Position numbers and translations under genes: made by a program. Shown here piece after piece: positions 25,492 through 35,004 of a stretch of 64,000 bases of DNA. Origin of the DNA: Nostoc sp. CHAB 5834 (GTDB lineage: Bacteria; Cyanobacteriota; Cyanobacteriia; Cyanobacteriales; Nostocaceae); assembly GCA_020829485.1 (NCBI GenBank), contig JAIVFU010000025.1, positions 1 to 64,000 of the forward strand, read 5' to 3'. The notes beneath the pieces were generated by a model. It did not search any database. It was not told the origin of the DNA and saw nothing but the letters and a program-made list of their open reading frames with translations. Each line of letters opens with the position of its first letter. The first letter of the stretch is position 1.

Positions 25492-26061
25492 TTACAGGAA
25501 TATCATCAACTGTTCACTGTTCATCCGCACACCTATCTTAAACGGTTGGCTTGACCGAAACTTAACGCCTCTGGACAAGAAGATGCCGGCATCCTTGGTT
25601 GAAGGAGGAAGAAATCTCTATTCTTAGCTTTGAATAAGTTTAGGTAAGTATTTTTAAGCAGCAAAGAACACTGAACAAGGGTTTTAGTCCACTTGAGTGG
25701 ATAGTGGCTCTAAGCCGCTAAAATTTATTTATGGGTGGGCGATGATGCTAATCGAAAATTCTGCAAAATGCTAGTTTTTGCTGGCTTTTGTATTATGGTT
25801 TATTGTAGTTGCAAGTGGCTGTTAACTATGACAATAACCTGTTAAATTTTCATTGCATTTACAGACAAGTGATTTATTTTCGTTCTTGTTAGTCTTATAG
25901 TAAAAATAGTTATCTTTAAAAAAGTATCATATTGTACAAAATATCTTGAGTTTGCCTAGAAGGATTAACTTGCCTCAAAAAGTTTAGACAAAATACCAGC
26001 ATTCCAGAAAATTGATTGCTATATTAGATTAGATCACTATTCTGGCAAGGATTGAAAAGCT
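25492..26061. other. Long AT-rich spacer
   Basis: No gene is seen. It contains a TTTTAGTCCACTTGAGTGGA hairpin (25683-25702), a relative of the TAAGTCCACTTTAGTGGACTTA repeat at 37.61 kb. The 120 bases before the next gene are AT-rich and may hold its promoter. Confidence 0.5.
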
Positions 26062-26781
26062 GTGCGGGATGATTTACAGGGCTTGGAAATTAGTCAGGGT
26101 GAACTGCAAAAACTGACTAATTTACCTGTCAATGATCAACTTTTAATTATTACAAACCCTCTGAAAAAATTAGCAAAATTATACATACAAAAGCTTAAAA
26201 GCTCGGAAGGAGCAACTGTAATTTTTATTGGGTTTGCTACATTTGTTTTTGGCTACCTTTTATTTGATATTTTTATAAAAATATTTGTAGCATGGATATC
26301 AATTCCATCCTGGCTACTATTAATGATATTAGCCCTATGGATTGGCTGTTTTACACAAACTATTTTATATTTAATATGGAAAAGTAGAAGTAAAATTGTC
26401 AAACTTAACATGACAAATTCTCTGCAAATACTGTTAGCCGATGTTGAAAGATATAATACTGTTATTAGAGCAATAGATATCAATGACCAAATAGAAGAAG
26501 CTGGTAATCCAGAAGTGCTTATAAAGGAAAGAGCAAGTGTTATCGAAGCTCTAAAACTGACCAAATCAGATTTAGTTCGCGCTTTGAAGACAGAAAGAAT
26601 TTTGAGAGAGAATAAGAGTTTTATCCTTAGTAATACAGAATTATTCGTCAACAATTTAGCAACTTTAACAGCCATGCAAGTAAATGAACAAGCTACTGAG
26701 CATGGAAGGTTACTCAACGAAGCATTACAGATTGCATTAGATGTGCAACACGAAATGAAAAGATTACAGACTCAGCGTTAA
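26062..26781 (+). CDS. Hypothetical membrane protein with C-terminal coiled coil
   Basis: A 239-residue protein with two adjacent membrane segments (about 51-75 and 79-105), and a cytoplasmic C-terminal half that is strongly helical and charged (EVLIKERASVIEALKLTKSDLVRALKTE), probably a coiled coil. The N-terminal 45 residues are amphipathic. Translation starts at GTG 26062. Codons are AT-rich. No family is recognised and the neighbours give no clue. Confidence 0.65.
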   Translation: MRDDLQGLEISQGELQKLTNLPVNDQLLIITNPLKKLAKLYIQKLKSSEGATVIFIGFATFVFGYLLFDIFIKIFVAWISIPSWLLLMILALWIGCFTQTILYLIWKSRSKIVKLNMTNSLQILLADVERYNTVIRAIDINDQIEEAGNPEVLIKERASVIEALKLTKSDLVRALKTERILRENKSFILSNTELFVNNLATLTAMQVNEQATEHGRLLNEALQIALDVQHEMKRLQTQR

Positions 26782-27064
26782 GATAATTCGTAATTTGTAA
26801 TTCGTAATGATGCTCTCTACGAGACTCTGCGCTAAGGTAATTAAGTTTTGTAATGGAGATTTAGAAAGCACTCGTGAATTGACTCAGCACTCAGTAAGAG
26901 TTGGAAAAAGCGTAGATGGTTCCGATAAGTCCATAGACACGCTGGGTGGGTTGACTTCCAACCTACTGGCTAGATATCCTCAATGGCTTTTTTCATAATC
27001 CTTCCCACGGTTGCGATCGCCGGTCTAACATAAAGAATATACAAAAAAGCGATCGCTTATCGGC
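26782..27064. repeat. Spacer with GTAATTC heptamers
   Basis: AATTCGTAATTTGTAATTCGTAATGATGC at 26784-26812 is made of heptamer-like units. A 63-codon frame across this region looks non-coding. HIP1-like GCGATCGC sites occur at 27014 and 27050. Confidence 0.5.
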
Positions 27065-27832
27065 ATGGACTGGAAAGAAGTCAGAGGCAACTGGGTAATC
27101 ATTCCCCGAAATCCCATAGGTATCATCCATTTTTTAGGAGGTGCATTTGTCGCCACTGCACCGCACATCACTTATCGCTGGTTACTGGAACAATTGGCAA
27201 GTAAGGGTTATGTTGTAATTGCTACGCCTTTCGTCAACACCTTGGATCATACTGCGATCGCAAAATCTGTGCTGCTAAACTTTGATCGCACCCTCGAACG
27301 TCTACAAGATTCTGGGGCATTACGCAAGCTTTACTACCCAATCTACGGTATTGGGCACAGTATGGGCTGTAAACTTCACTTGCTGATTGGTAGCCTCTTT
27401 AAAGTAGAACGCGCAGGCAATATTTTAATATCCTTCAACAACTACGCCGCTAAAGAAGCTATCCCCTTAGTAGAACAATTCAATTCTACTTTGAAAATCG
27501 AGTTTACCCCCTCGCCATTGGAAACCAACCAGCTTGTCCAAGAGCGTTACGACATCAGGCGCAATTTATTAATAAAATTTAGCAATGACACCATTGACCA
27601 ATCCGCAGCTTTAACCAAAATCTTACAAGAACGCTTTGATCAAATGGTGACAACACAAACGTTACCAGGAACTCACACAACACCACTAGGTCAAGACATT
27701 AAATGGCAAACTGGAACATCTTTCACCCCCTTTGATGCCTTAGGGCAATGGTTCAAACAAGAAGCATACCGCGACTTGAACCAGCTAAAAAATACCATCC
27801 TCTTGTGGGTAAACCCTCTTGCACCCCCATAA
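27065..27832 (+). CDS. DUF1350-family alpha/beta-hydrolase-like protein
   Basis: A 255-residue protein of the DUF1350 family found in cyanobacteria and chloroplasts. It shows an alpha/beta-hydrolase layout: IGIIHFLGGAFVATAPHITY at the first strand and a nucleophile elbow YGIGHSMGCKLH (GHSMG, Ser about 101). FAPL-like acid and His positions are less clear; GTHTTPLG near residue 201 could hold the His. The reaction is unknown. Start ATG 27065 gives normal length. A large inverted repeat follows before the response regulator gene. Confidence 0.82.
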   Translation: MDWKEVRGNWVIIPRNPIGIIHFLGGAFVATAPHITYRWLLEQLASKGYVVIATPFVNTLDHTAIAKSVLLNFDRTLERLQDSGALRKLYYPIYGIGHSMGCKLHLLIGSLFKVERAGNILISFNNYAAKEAIPLVEQFNSTLKIEFTPSPLETNQLVQERYDIRRNLLIKFSNDTIDQSAALTKILQERFDQMVTTQTLPGTHTTPLGQDIKWQTGTSFTPFDALGQWFKQEAYRDLNQLKNTILLWVNPLAPP

Positions 27833-27869
27833 TGTTTTATGACTAATTAAAAAGTCATGAATTCGACGG

Positions 27870-27954
27870 AAAAATAGAAATGAGTTAGTAGTATATGTAT
27901 ATTCATACTACTAACTCATTAGCCCGGAAACTATTTTTATTTTCTATTTTTACA
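27870..27954. repeat. Long nested inverted repeat between DUF1350 gene and response regulator
   Basis: AATGAGTTAGTAGTAT (27879-27894) is perfectly complementary to ATACTACTAACTCATT (27905-27920). Outer A-rich and T-rich arms (AAAAATAGAAA near 27870 and TTTCTATTTTT near 27940) extend the pairing. It could be a terminator for the upstream gene or an operator for the downstream one. Confidence 0.7.
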
Positions 27955-27988
27955 GTAATTTATTAATTAGTGTTTACTACAATTGTCT

Positions 27989-29125
27989 ATGTTTCAAATA
28001 TTAGTAATTGATGATGATTATTCAATAAAAATACTTCTGAAAAGGATGTTGGAAAAACAGGGTTATGAGGTAGTGACTGCCAGTAGCGGTGAGGAAGGGA
28101 TAGAAAAGGCACTAGTTTACCGTCCAGCACTAATTATTTGTGATTGGATCATGCCGGGTTTAACTGGTCTGGAAGTCTGCCACCACATTAAGAAAAATCC
28201 CAAATTTTCCACCACATTCTTTATTTTATTAACATCCTTAGATTCGGTTGCTGATTGCGTCAAAGGTCTAGATGCTGGTGCTGATGATTTTATTTCTAAA
28301 CCTATCGAGCATAATGAATTACAAGCACGGGTAAGAGCAGGATTACGTCTGCATCAGTTGAGTAGAGATTTGCAGGCTCAAAAGTTGCTTTTAGAATCAG
28401 AAATGTCAGAAGCCGCAGAATATGTGCGATCGCTACTGCCTTTTGCCATGACTGAACCCTTCAATATAAATTTCCGATTCATTCCCTCACGGCAACTCGG
28501 CGGTGACTGTTTCGATTACTATTGGCTTGATGATGATTATTTGGCAATTTACTTACTTGATACTGCCGGACATGGACTCAAAGCTACTCTTCCCTCTGTT
28601 TCAGTGCTGAATCTGCTGCGTTCCCGTGCGCTCAAAGGTCTAAATTATTACCAACCTAGTGATGTGTTGAAGGCTTTGAATGATACCTTTCAGATGAATT
28701 ATCAAAATGACAAATACTTTACGATTTGGTACGGAGTTTACAACCGAACCAACGGTCAGTTAATTTATGCGAGTGCAGGTCATCCACCAGCAGTTTTAGT
28801 AACTGGCACATCTCCAAGAAAGTCTAAAGTTCAACTCTTGAAAACCCCCGGTATGCCAGTTGGGATGTTTCCAGAAGCAAAATATGTTGATGGGTTTTAC
28901 AATATTGAAAAATTCAGTACCCTTTACATTTTTAGTGATGGTGCTTATGAAATCACTAAATCAGATGGCACACTTTGGAGTTTGGATGCTTTTATTCAGC
29001 TACTACTTAGCTTACAAAATCCGGTTGATTGCCAACTCGATCAGGTATTGAGTTATTTAATCGCTCTAAACTCCAAAGATGCTTTTGATGATGATTTATC
29101 TATCTTACAAATTAAATTTAATTAA
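27989..29125 (+). CDS. Response regulator with PP2C (SpoIIE-type) phosphatase output
   Basis: A 378-residue two-domain protein. The N-terminal receiver domain (about 1-120) has acidic pocket DDD at 8-10, phospho-acceptor Asp in IICDWIMPGLTG and the conserved Lys in FISKPIEHNEL. A linker helix leads to a PP2C-like Ser/Thr phosphatase domain (about 165-378) with metal-binding motifs GGDCFDYYWLDDDY, DTAGHG and the final DDDLSIL. Such proteins dephosphorylate STAS-domain anti-sigma-factor antagonists. The convergent neighbour is a STAS protein whose stop overlaps this stop, pointing to a partner-switching pair. ATG 27989 is preferred to TTG 27983. Confidence 0.92.
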   Translation: MFQILVIDDDYSIKILLKRMLEKQGYEVVTASSGEEGIEKALVYRPALIICDWIMPGLTGLEVCHHIKKNPKFSTTFFILLTSLDSVADCVKGLDAGADDFISKPIEHNELQARVRAGLRLHQLSRDLQAQKLLLESEMSEAAEYVRSLLPFAMTEPFNINFRFIPSRQLGGDCFDYYWLDDDYLAIYLLDTAGHGLKATLPSVSVLNLLRSRALKGLNYYQPSDVLKALNDTFQMNYQNDKYFTIWYGVYNRTNGQLIYASAGHPPAVLVTGTSPRKSKVQLLKTPGMPVGMFPEAKYVDGFYNIEKFSTLYIFSDGAYEITKSDGTLWSLDAFIQLLLSLQNPVDCQLDQVLSYLIALNSKDAFDDDLSILQIKFN

Positions 29126-29448
29126 TTCTTTGGCACTAAAACCTGATTAAATGCGTCTTGGCTAGGAAATATTTCAAACACTTTATCCATATTAGTCAGT
29201 TCAAATAATATCCTCACTTGCTCATTAATTGAGCATATAACAAGCTTACTATCCGCTGCTCGCAAGGTTTTAAAAGCTAATACTAAAGCCCCCAAACCGG
29301 AACTATCCATAAATGTTACATCTTGAAAATCAACTAGCACAATTTTTGTACCAACCTTTAAAGTTTCAGTAATATTCTGTCGAAAATCTTGTGAAGTTGT
29401 GGCGTTTAAATTACCGGTGAGCTTAATAATTTTCACTTGTTCTATCAT
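29122..29448 (-). CDS. STAS-domain anti-sigma-factor antagonist
   Basis: A 108-residue SpoIIAA/RsbV-like protein. It has the STAS core with IKLTGNLNATTSQDFRQNI, then VLVDFQDVTFMDSSGLGALV, whose Ser in DSSG is the usual phosphorylation site. Unphosphorylated antagonists bind anti-sigma kinases and free a sigma factor or other target. It is convergent with the PP2C response regulator and their stop codons overlap by four bases, so the phosphatase is its likely partner. No matching switch kinase lies in the window. Confidence 0.92.
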   Translation of the reverse strand: MIEQVKIIKLTGNLNATTSQDFRQNITETLKVGTKIVLVDFQDVTFMDSSGLGALVLAFKTLRAADSKLVICSINEQVRILFELTNMDKVFEIFPSQDAFNQVLVPKN

Positions 29449-30118
29449 AATATATGTTATGCTGATTTCTGTAAATGATGCTTTGATTTTGCTATTATAT
29501 ACCGATCATAGAAAATTAAAAATACTTCCAAGTAAAAATCATAGGTTGCTACTGAATATTTATTTATAAGTGATACCAGAAGAATAAGTAAGGATAAACT
29601 CTAAACATCTTTATCTTATTGTTAATCAAAAACTAATTTTTATTTAACTAAATATTGCCTGATTACTAGGAAATGGCTAACTAAGAATAACGGATATACA
29701 TCTTCTTAAAGGCTAATATTGAACTAAAAGTAAAAATTCCAGCTTTTCGCATAATTTGCTAAAGATTTTTGCAAAACTGAAATTTGTTCAATAAAAATTA
29801 TCAAAATAGCCTGCAAAAGCAGGCTTTGTTTATGTAACCCAGACTTCCAGTCTGAGGGAATTAATGGGCAGCTTTGTACGATAATAATTAGCATTTACAT
29901 TTATTTATGTCCGATTACTTACATAATTGCAATAATTCTTGTCTAGATGAAGAAACTTTAGCAAAAAAACTTGGTTTTAGCAGCCATATAGTTCAAATAA
30001 GCGGTTTTGTAGCTCAGGCGGGGAGGCGGCTACCTGACTTTAGTCAGGGGGGAATTACACCAACAAATATAAGCCTTTAAAGCTTTAAGGGCATTCGAGA
30101 AAGGCGAAAATTTGCCTT
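29449..30118. other. Long spacer with terminator-like hairpins and a possible small frame
   Basis: AGCCTGC-AAAA-GCAGGCT (29808-29825) followed by TTGTTT is a good plus-strand terminator without an obvious upstream gene. A CTGACTTTAGTCAG hairpin repeat lies near 30034-30047. A 57-codon frame is listed separately. The rest is AT-rich with nothing recognised. Confidence 0.5.
29907..30080 (+). CDS. Possible 57-residue peptide
   Basis: An ATG frame reading MSDYLHNCNNSC then DEETLAKKLGFSSHIVQ, which looks like the first helices of a helix-turn-helix protein, followed by a part translated from a CTGACTTTAGTCAG repeat. It is likely a decayed gene start rather than a functional protein. Confidence 0.25.
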   Translation: MSDYLHNCNNSCLDEETLAKKLGFSSHIVQISGFVAQAGRRLPDFSQGGITPTNISL

Positions 30119-30772
30119 CTAGCTCTCTCTAAGAGGACTTACTTTAGCTCGATAAAGCAGCTTTTCACCTTGAAGGTAGCCAGTGTAGCGCACCTTGACT
30201 ATTTCTCCAGGTTGTGCAGTTCCCTCCATCAATTGGTGCAGTTGGGGATCATAAGGTAATTCTACCCCTACGGGTGCGATCGCTTCTACCCCCCATGCCT
30301 GTAAAAGCTTTTCTAGAGGTTTTTGCACCAATGGTAATATTTTGACTGCTGCTAGCTGGGGATTCTCCTGCGCTTTCTGTGCTGCGGTTGGCCATTGCAA
30401 TAATAAAGACTCCAGCAGTTGCAAACTCGACTGCTGGAGTTCTTGTAGTAATATTTCTCGCTGTTGTTCTAATTGAAGTTGCGATCGCTGGTACTCTTTT
30501 CTTAAATCTGCAATTTCTTCTAATAATTCCTGAGTGGGCGCTGCTTTCTCTGATAAGAACTCTACGGTTGAAAAAGTTGCGATTAATTCATTTAATGAAA
30601 TTTGTAGCACTGGCGACAGCTTAAGCAGTATATGTACTCGCATCTGCTCAAGCTTTCCTTGGCGTAACCGCAAAAGTTGACGCTCTGAGACACCAGCAGC
30701 GCGACTCAGCGCTTTGAAACTAGGAATCCCCGCCTGTTGCATTAAATCTTGCAACTTTTGGGAATTGGGCAT
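30119..30772 (-). CDS. HTH protein with GrpE-like C-terminal domain
   Basis: A 217-residue protein. The N-terminus (about 5-65) is an XRE-type helix-turn-helix: FKALSRAAGVSERQLLRLRQGK. A long coiled coil follows (about 80-130, EEIADLRKEYQRSQLQLEQQRE). The C-terminal 50 residues, VELPYDPQLHQLMEGTA to YTGYLQGEKLLYRAKV, match the beta domain of GrpE, the DnaK nucleotide-exchange factor. A GrpE-type coiled coil and head joined to a DNA-binding domain suggests a regulator that could contact DnaK. It is downstream of dps and srx on the same strand. The start region is made of short repeats, so the exact start is unsure (30793 is also possible). Confidence 0.7.
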   Translation of the reverse strand: MPNSQKLQDLMQQAGIPSFKALSRAAGVSERQLLRLRQGKLEQMRVHILLKLSPVLQISLNELIATFSTVEFLSEKAAPTQELLEEIADLRKEYQRSQLQLEQQREILLQELQQSSLQLLESLLLQWPTAAQKAQENPQLAAVKILPLVQKPLEKLLQAWGVEAIAPVGVELPYDPQLHQLMEGTAQPGEIVKVRYTGYLQGEKLLYRAKVSPLRES

Positions 30773-30773
30773 T

Positions 30774-30879
30774 GGGAATTGGGAATTGGGCATCGGGAAT
30801 TGAAAAGAGGCAGAGGGGCAGGTGCAGGGGGAAGGGGGGAAAACTCTGCTCCCTACTCCCTACTCCCCATTCCCCAATC
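30774..30879. repeat. Short tandem repeats between HTH gene and dps
   Basis: GGGAATT/GGGCATT heptamers (30761-30800), AGGCAGAGGGGCAGG, and ACTCCCT units (30849-30876). They run into the coding start of the HTH gene. Confidence 0.8.
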
Positions 30880-31371
30880 CTATTCTTCCAGTAAACTTCT
30901 CAACATCCAAGCTGTCTTTTCATGTACTTGCATCCGTTGAGTTAATAAATCGGCGGTAGGTTCGTCGTTAACTTCCTCTACCACGGGGAAAATAGAGCGT
31001 GCAGTTCGGACTACGGCTTCTTGTCCTTCCACTAGTAAACCGATCATTTCCACAGCTTTCGGAACTCCGGGAGTTTCTGGAATCGAACTCAGTTTCGCAT
31101 ATTCGCTGTAGGTTCCCGGCGCGGGATAGCCAAGCGCTCTAATTCTCTCGGCAATTAAATCAACTGCTAAAGCTAATTCTGTATACTGTGTCTCAAACAT
31201 CAAATGCAACGTTTGGAACATCGGCCCCGTTACATTCCAATGGAAGTTATGAGTTTTCAGATAAAGTGTATAAGTGTCAGCCAACAGGCGAGATAAACCC
31301 TCGGCAATTTTAGCCCTACTCGCCTCGTCAATGCCGATATTTACATTTTTGACTGTTACTTTCGATGACAT
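30880..31371 (-). CDS. dps: Dps-family DNA-protection ferritin
   Basis: A 163-residue Dps protein. The ferroxidase site formed between subunits is seen in [22 protein letters not shown] (His and the distal acidic residues) and the [12 protein letters not shown] helix. Dps dodecamers oxidise iron with hydrogen peroxide, protecting DNA. Length and the C-terminal [12 protein letters not shown] helix are normal. The sulfiredoxin gene lies upstream and the HTH/GrpE-like gene downstream on the same strand, making an oxidative-stress group, although short repeats fill both gaps. Confidence 0.92.
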   Translation of the reverse strand: MSSKVTVKNVNIGIDEASRAKIAEGLSRLLADTYTLYLKTHNFHWNVTGPMFQTLHLMFETQYTELALAVDLIAERIRALGYPAPGTYSEYAKLSSIPETPGVPKAVEMIGLLVEGQEAVVRTARSIFPVVEEVNDEPTADLLTQRMQVHEKTAWMLRSLLEE

Positions 31372-31392
31372 AATTTTCTCCTAATTTAGGTT

Positions 31393-31503
31393 ATATGTAA
31401 TTGGGGATTGGGAATTGGGCATGGGGCATTGGGGAAGAGGAGGCAGGAGTTCTTCAATTTTGAATTTTGAATTTTGAATTTTGAATTGATTTCTCCCCAT
31501 TCC
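31393..31503. repeat. Short tandem repeats between srx and dps
   Basis: GGGGATT/GGGAATT/GGGCAT units near 31402-31433 and AATTTTG heptamers (about 31457-31486). Confidence 0.85.
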
Positions 31504-31509
31504 CATTCT

Positions 31510-31773
31510 CTACGCCAAGTGCATCTTTAAAACGCTGCGGGGTGCTTTACGAACTCTGGCTAAAACGGTTTCTTTGCCTAAACGCTGGCAAGCCTCATAC
31601 CGATGGCAACCAGAAAAGCCATAATATTGTCCATCTACTTCTAGGACATCTATAGGTTCTTGCTGCCCAATCTCCGCAATCGATTCCATTAAGGTTTGCA
31701 CTTTATTTGGATCGTTTGCACGGGGCAACGGCCGTTTTATCTGATTTAATGGAATTTCTTGGACTTTAACCAT
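31510..31773 (-). CDS. srxA: Sulfiredoxin
   Basis: An 87-residue ParB-fold enzyme that uses ATP to reduce the cysteine sulfinic acid of over-oxidised 2-Cys peroxiredoxins. The signature FSGCHRYEACQRLG contains the catalytic Cys and the ATP-binding HR, and the whole sequence from VQEIPLNQIKRPLPR to RSVLKMHLA matches cyanobacterial sulfiredoxin as I know it. The Met at 31773 (MVKVQEI) is the family start; the frame from 31788 adds five residues. It lies upstream of dps on the same strand. Confidence 0.92.
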   Translation of the reverse strand: MVKVQEIPLNQIKRPLPRANDPNKVQTLMESIAEIGQQEPIDVLEVDGQYYGFSGCHRYEACQRLGKETVLARVRKAPRSVLKMHLA

Positions 31774-32035
31774 AAGGACTTTAGCCAACTAGTTCTGTTT
31801 TGTGTCTCTAAATAAATCATAGTCATTATGACTACGTTTTGCAACCTGTTTGGGCAAAACTGCTAATGGTATCATTGGAGCACTCATGCGACAAAAAAAC
31901 CGCACTACAAAGCAATTAAAAAATCCGCTCCAACACCGCATTAAGGGGCAGAAGACGATCGATTACTCGCTATGGCAACTTTTGGAGACGCTCTTACCAG
32001 CTTGCTTCCCCGTAGGGATTCGCTATCAGGTAGCT

Positions 32036-33628
32036 ATGAAATTTTCGCTTTGGCGTTTTTCCCACACTGTGCTGACTACATTTTGTCTATTGGGACTAAC
32101 TGCTGCATCAGCGCCTGAGAGTAACATTCAGGGTATGGAACTGAAAATTGGGATTGTGCAGCGATTTGGCTCACAACCCACAGCCAAGCTGCAATTAGAA
32201 CCTACAAAAGGCGATCGCTTAAAGCTAAAATTTATTATTGCAAGCAACAAGCAGCAAACCCTAGTTACCAAAAATCCTGTAAAGCTGGAAACAGTCATGC
32301 AAGCTTTACCCCAGCCAACAGTTGAGGAAGTAGTAGTTTTAGGCACATATCGCACCTTTGAAACTGCGGAAGACAGTGCTAATAAATGGCGTTCTCAAGG
32401 AATGGAAGTGGAAATAGCCCAGCCAGAACGCTGGCAGGTTTGGGCAAAACGAGATGTTTATAGCACTCCTTTACTGCGGCGGTTGCTATTGCAAAACATC
32501 CAAGCTTCTACCAAAGAAAAAGTATATCTTGATACTAAAGTTTTAAAACAAGTACCGCGAGTTAGTTGGGTGGTGGATGGTAAGCGCTATAGCCCGAATG
32601 ATTTGGAAATTAGTAGTGATAAAAACTTGATTCGGGTGAATAAAAGCGAGAAACCTGAAAATGCTCGTCTTTATGCTGGGCGAATGAATTTGCAGCCAAA
32701 TGCTTATGGCACATACACTTTAGTTAACCAAGTTCCTTTAGAAACTTATTTGCGTGGGGTTGTGCCTTACGAAATAGGCATAAATGCACCAACAGCTGCG
32801 CTAGAAGCCCAAGCAATTCTGGCTCGGACTTATGCTTTAAGAAATTTACGTAGGTTCGCAGCAGATAACTATCAGTTGTGTGCTGATACTCACTGTCAAG
32901 TTTATTATGGGCTGAATGGAGCGGCCGCCAAAACAGACAAAGCGATCGCCTCAACTAGAGGTAAGGTAGTAACCTATAAAAACCAACTAGTAGATGCCCT
33001 TTATTCTTCTACTACTGGTGGCGTTACCGCCTCCTTCAGCGATGTCTGGAATGGTGACGATCGTCCCTATCTGCGCCCTGTACTCGATGCTGCAACTAAT
33101 TTTTGGGACTTGTCTAAGCAGAGTTTAGCAGATGAAGAGAACTTCCAAAAATTTATTAATATCCAACAAGGATTTAATGAAAGCAAGTGGGATATGTTTC
33201 GTTGGCATAAGGAAACCCCTTTAGAGGATATTACCAAGGACTTGCAGAAATTTTTGCAGGTGAAAAACAGTCCCCATGCCAAATTTAAGACAATTCAGGC
33301 TATGGCAGTAGTGAAGCGAAGCCAGAGTGGGCGTATCCTTGAACTTGCCGTTAAAACTGATAACAGCACCTTTGTTCTCCACAAAGACGAAGTTCGTAGT
33401 GCCTTTGCTGCTCCTAGAAGTACGCTATTTTACATAGAAGCCCTGAACAAAGGAAAACCCGAACTGTGGGGATACGCTTTTATTGGTGGTGGATTAGGAC
33501 ATGGAGTCGGCTTGAGTCAAACTGGCGCTCAAAATTTAGCTAAATTAGGTTGGTCAAGTCCAAAAATTCTCCAATTCTACTATCCTGGTACTCAGATTCA
33601 GATTCTCAGCAAAGAGACTAAACTTTAA
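32036..33628 (+). CDS. SpoIID/LytB-domain protein
   Basis: A 530-residue exported protein. A signal peptide (MKFSLWRFSHTVLTTFCLLG to about residue 26) precedes an SPOR-like region (about 60-130) and the SpoIID domain, with VPLETYLRGVVPYEIG, ALEAQAILARTYALRN and STTGGVTASFSDVW. SpoIID proteins are lytic transglycosylases acting on denuded peptidoglycan glycan strands; the Glu in YEIG is the expected catalytic residue. The end HGVGLSQTGAQNLAKLGW is also characteristic. The frame is open back to TTG 31850 and an ATG with GGAG at 31886, but this extension encodes a dispersed repeat, so ATG 32036 with AGGTAG upstream is preferred. Confidence 0.85.
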   Translation: MKFSLWRFSHTVLTTFCLLGLTAASAPESNIQGMELKIGIVQRFGSQPTAKLQLEPTKGDRLKLKFIIASNKQQTLVTKNPVKLETVMQALPQPTVEEVVVLGTYRTFETAEDSANKWRSQGMEVEIAQPERWQVWAKRDVYSTPLLRRLLLQNIQASTKEKVYLDTKVLKQVPRVSWVVDGKRYSPNDLEISSDKNLIRVNKSEKPENARLYAGRMNLQPNAYGTYTLVNQVPLETYLRGVVPYEIGINAPTAALEAQAILARTYALRNLRRFAADNYQLCADTHCQVYYGLNGAAAKTDKAIASTRGKVVTYKNQLVDALYSSTTGGVTASFSDVWNGDDRPYLRPVLDAATNFWDLSKQSLADEENFQKFINIQQGFNESKWDMFRWHKETPLEDITKDLQKFLQVKNSPHAKFKTIQAMAVVKRSQSGRILELAVKTDNSTFVLHKDEVRSAFAAPRSTLFYIEALNKGKPELWGYAFIGGGLGHGVGLSQTGAQNLAKLGWSSPKILQFYYPGTQIQILSKETKL

Positions 33629-33937
33629 GCTAATCGGAAAACTCCATACTTAAAAAATCGGCATTGCTGATTGCGGTATGAAAACGATTGTGCATTCCGG
33701 TGAAAATCCTTGTAGAGACGTAAAATTTTACGCCAAATTCATACCTCGATTCAGCAACGCCAAAAAATCAAGCAGGAACACAATATTTACTGTGTTCCTG
33801 CTCAACACGAAATTAGGCTTTTTGTCAAACTCGCTTTATCGACACGGCATTGAGAGGGCGTTGACACTACATGGGATTCTTCTATTTTTCAACATTATTT
33901 ACTCTTGCAAGAGATTTATTGTTGAGGGGCCTAACTC
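33629..33937. other. Spacer between convergent genes
   Basis: No convincing gene. It holds a GTAGAGACGTAAAATTTTACG repeat (33712-33732) and a long inverted repeat AGCAGGAACACAATATTTACTGTGTTCCTGCT (33771-33802). The repeat could end the SpoIID transcript. Confidence 0.5.

Positions 33938-35004
<1,067 letters not shown>

Noticed and set aside
26807..26998. A 63-codon frame after the membrane protein
   Set aside because: It begins in short tandem repeats and lacks protein-like composition or a ribosome binding site.
29998..30060. GTAGCTCAG-like text suggesting a tRNA D-arm
   Set aside because: No acceptor stem, anticodon arm or TTCRA loop can be drawn around it.
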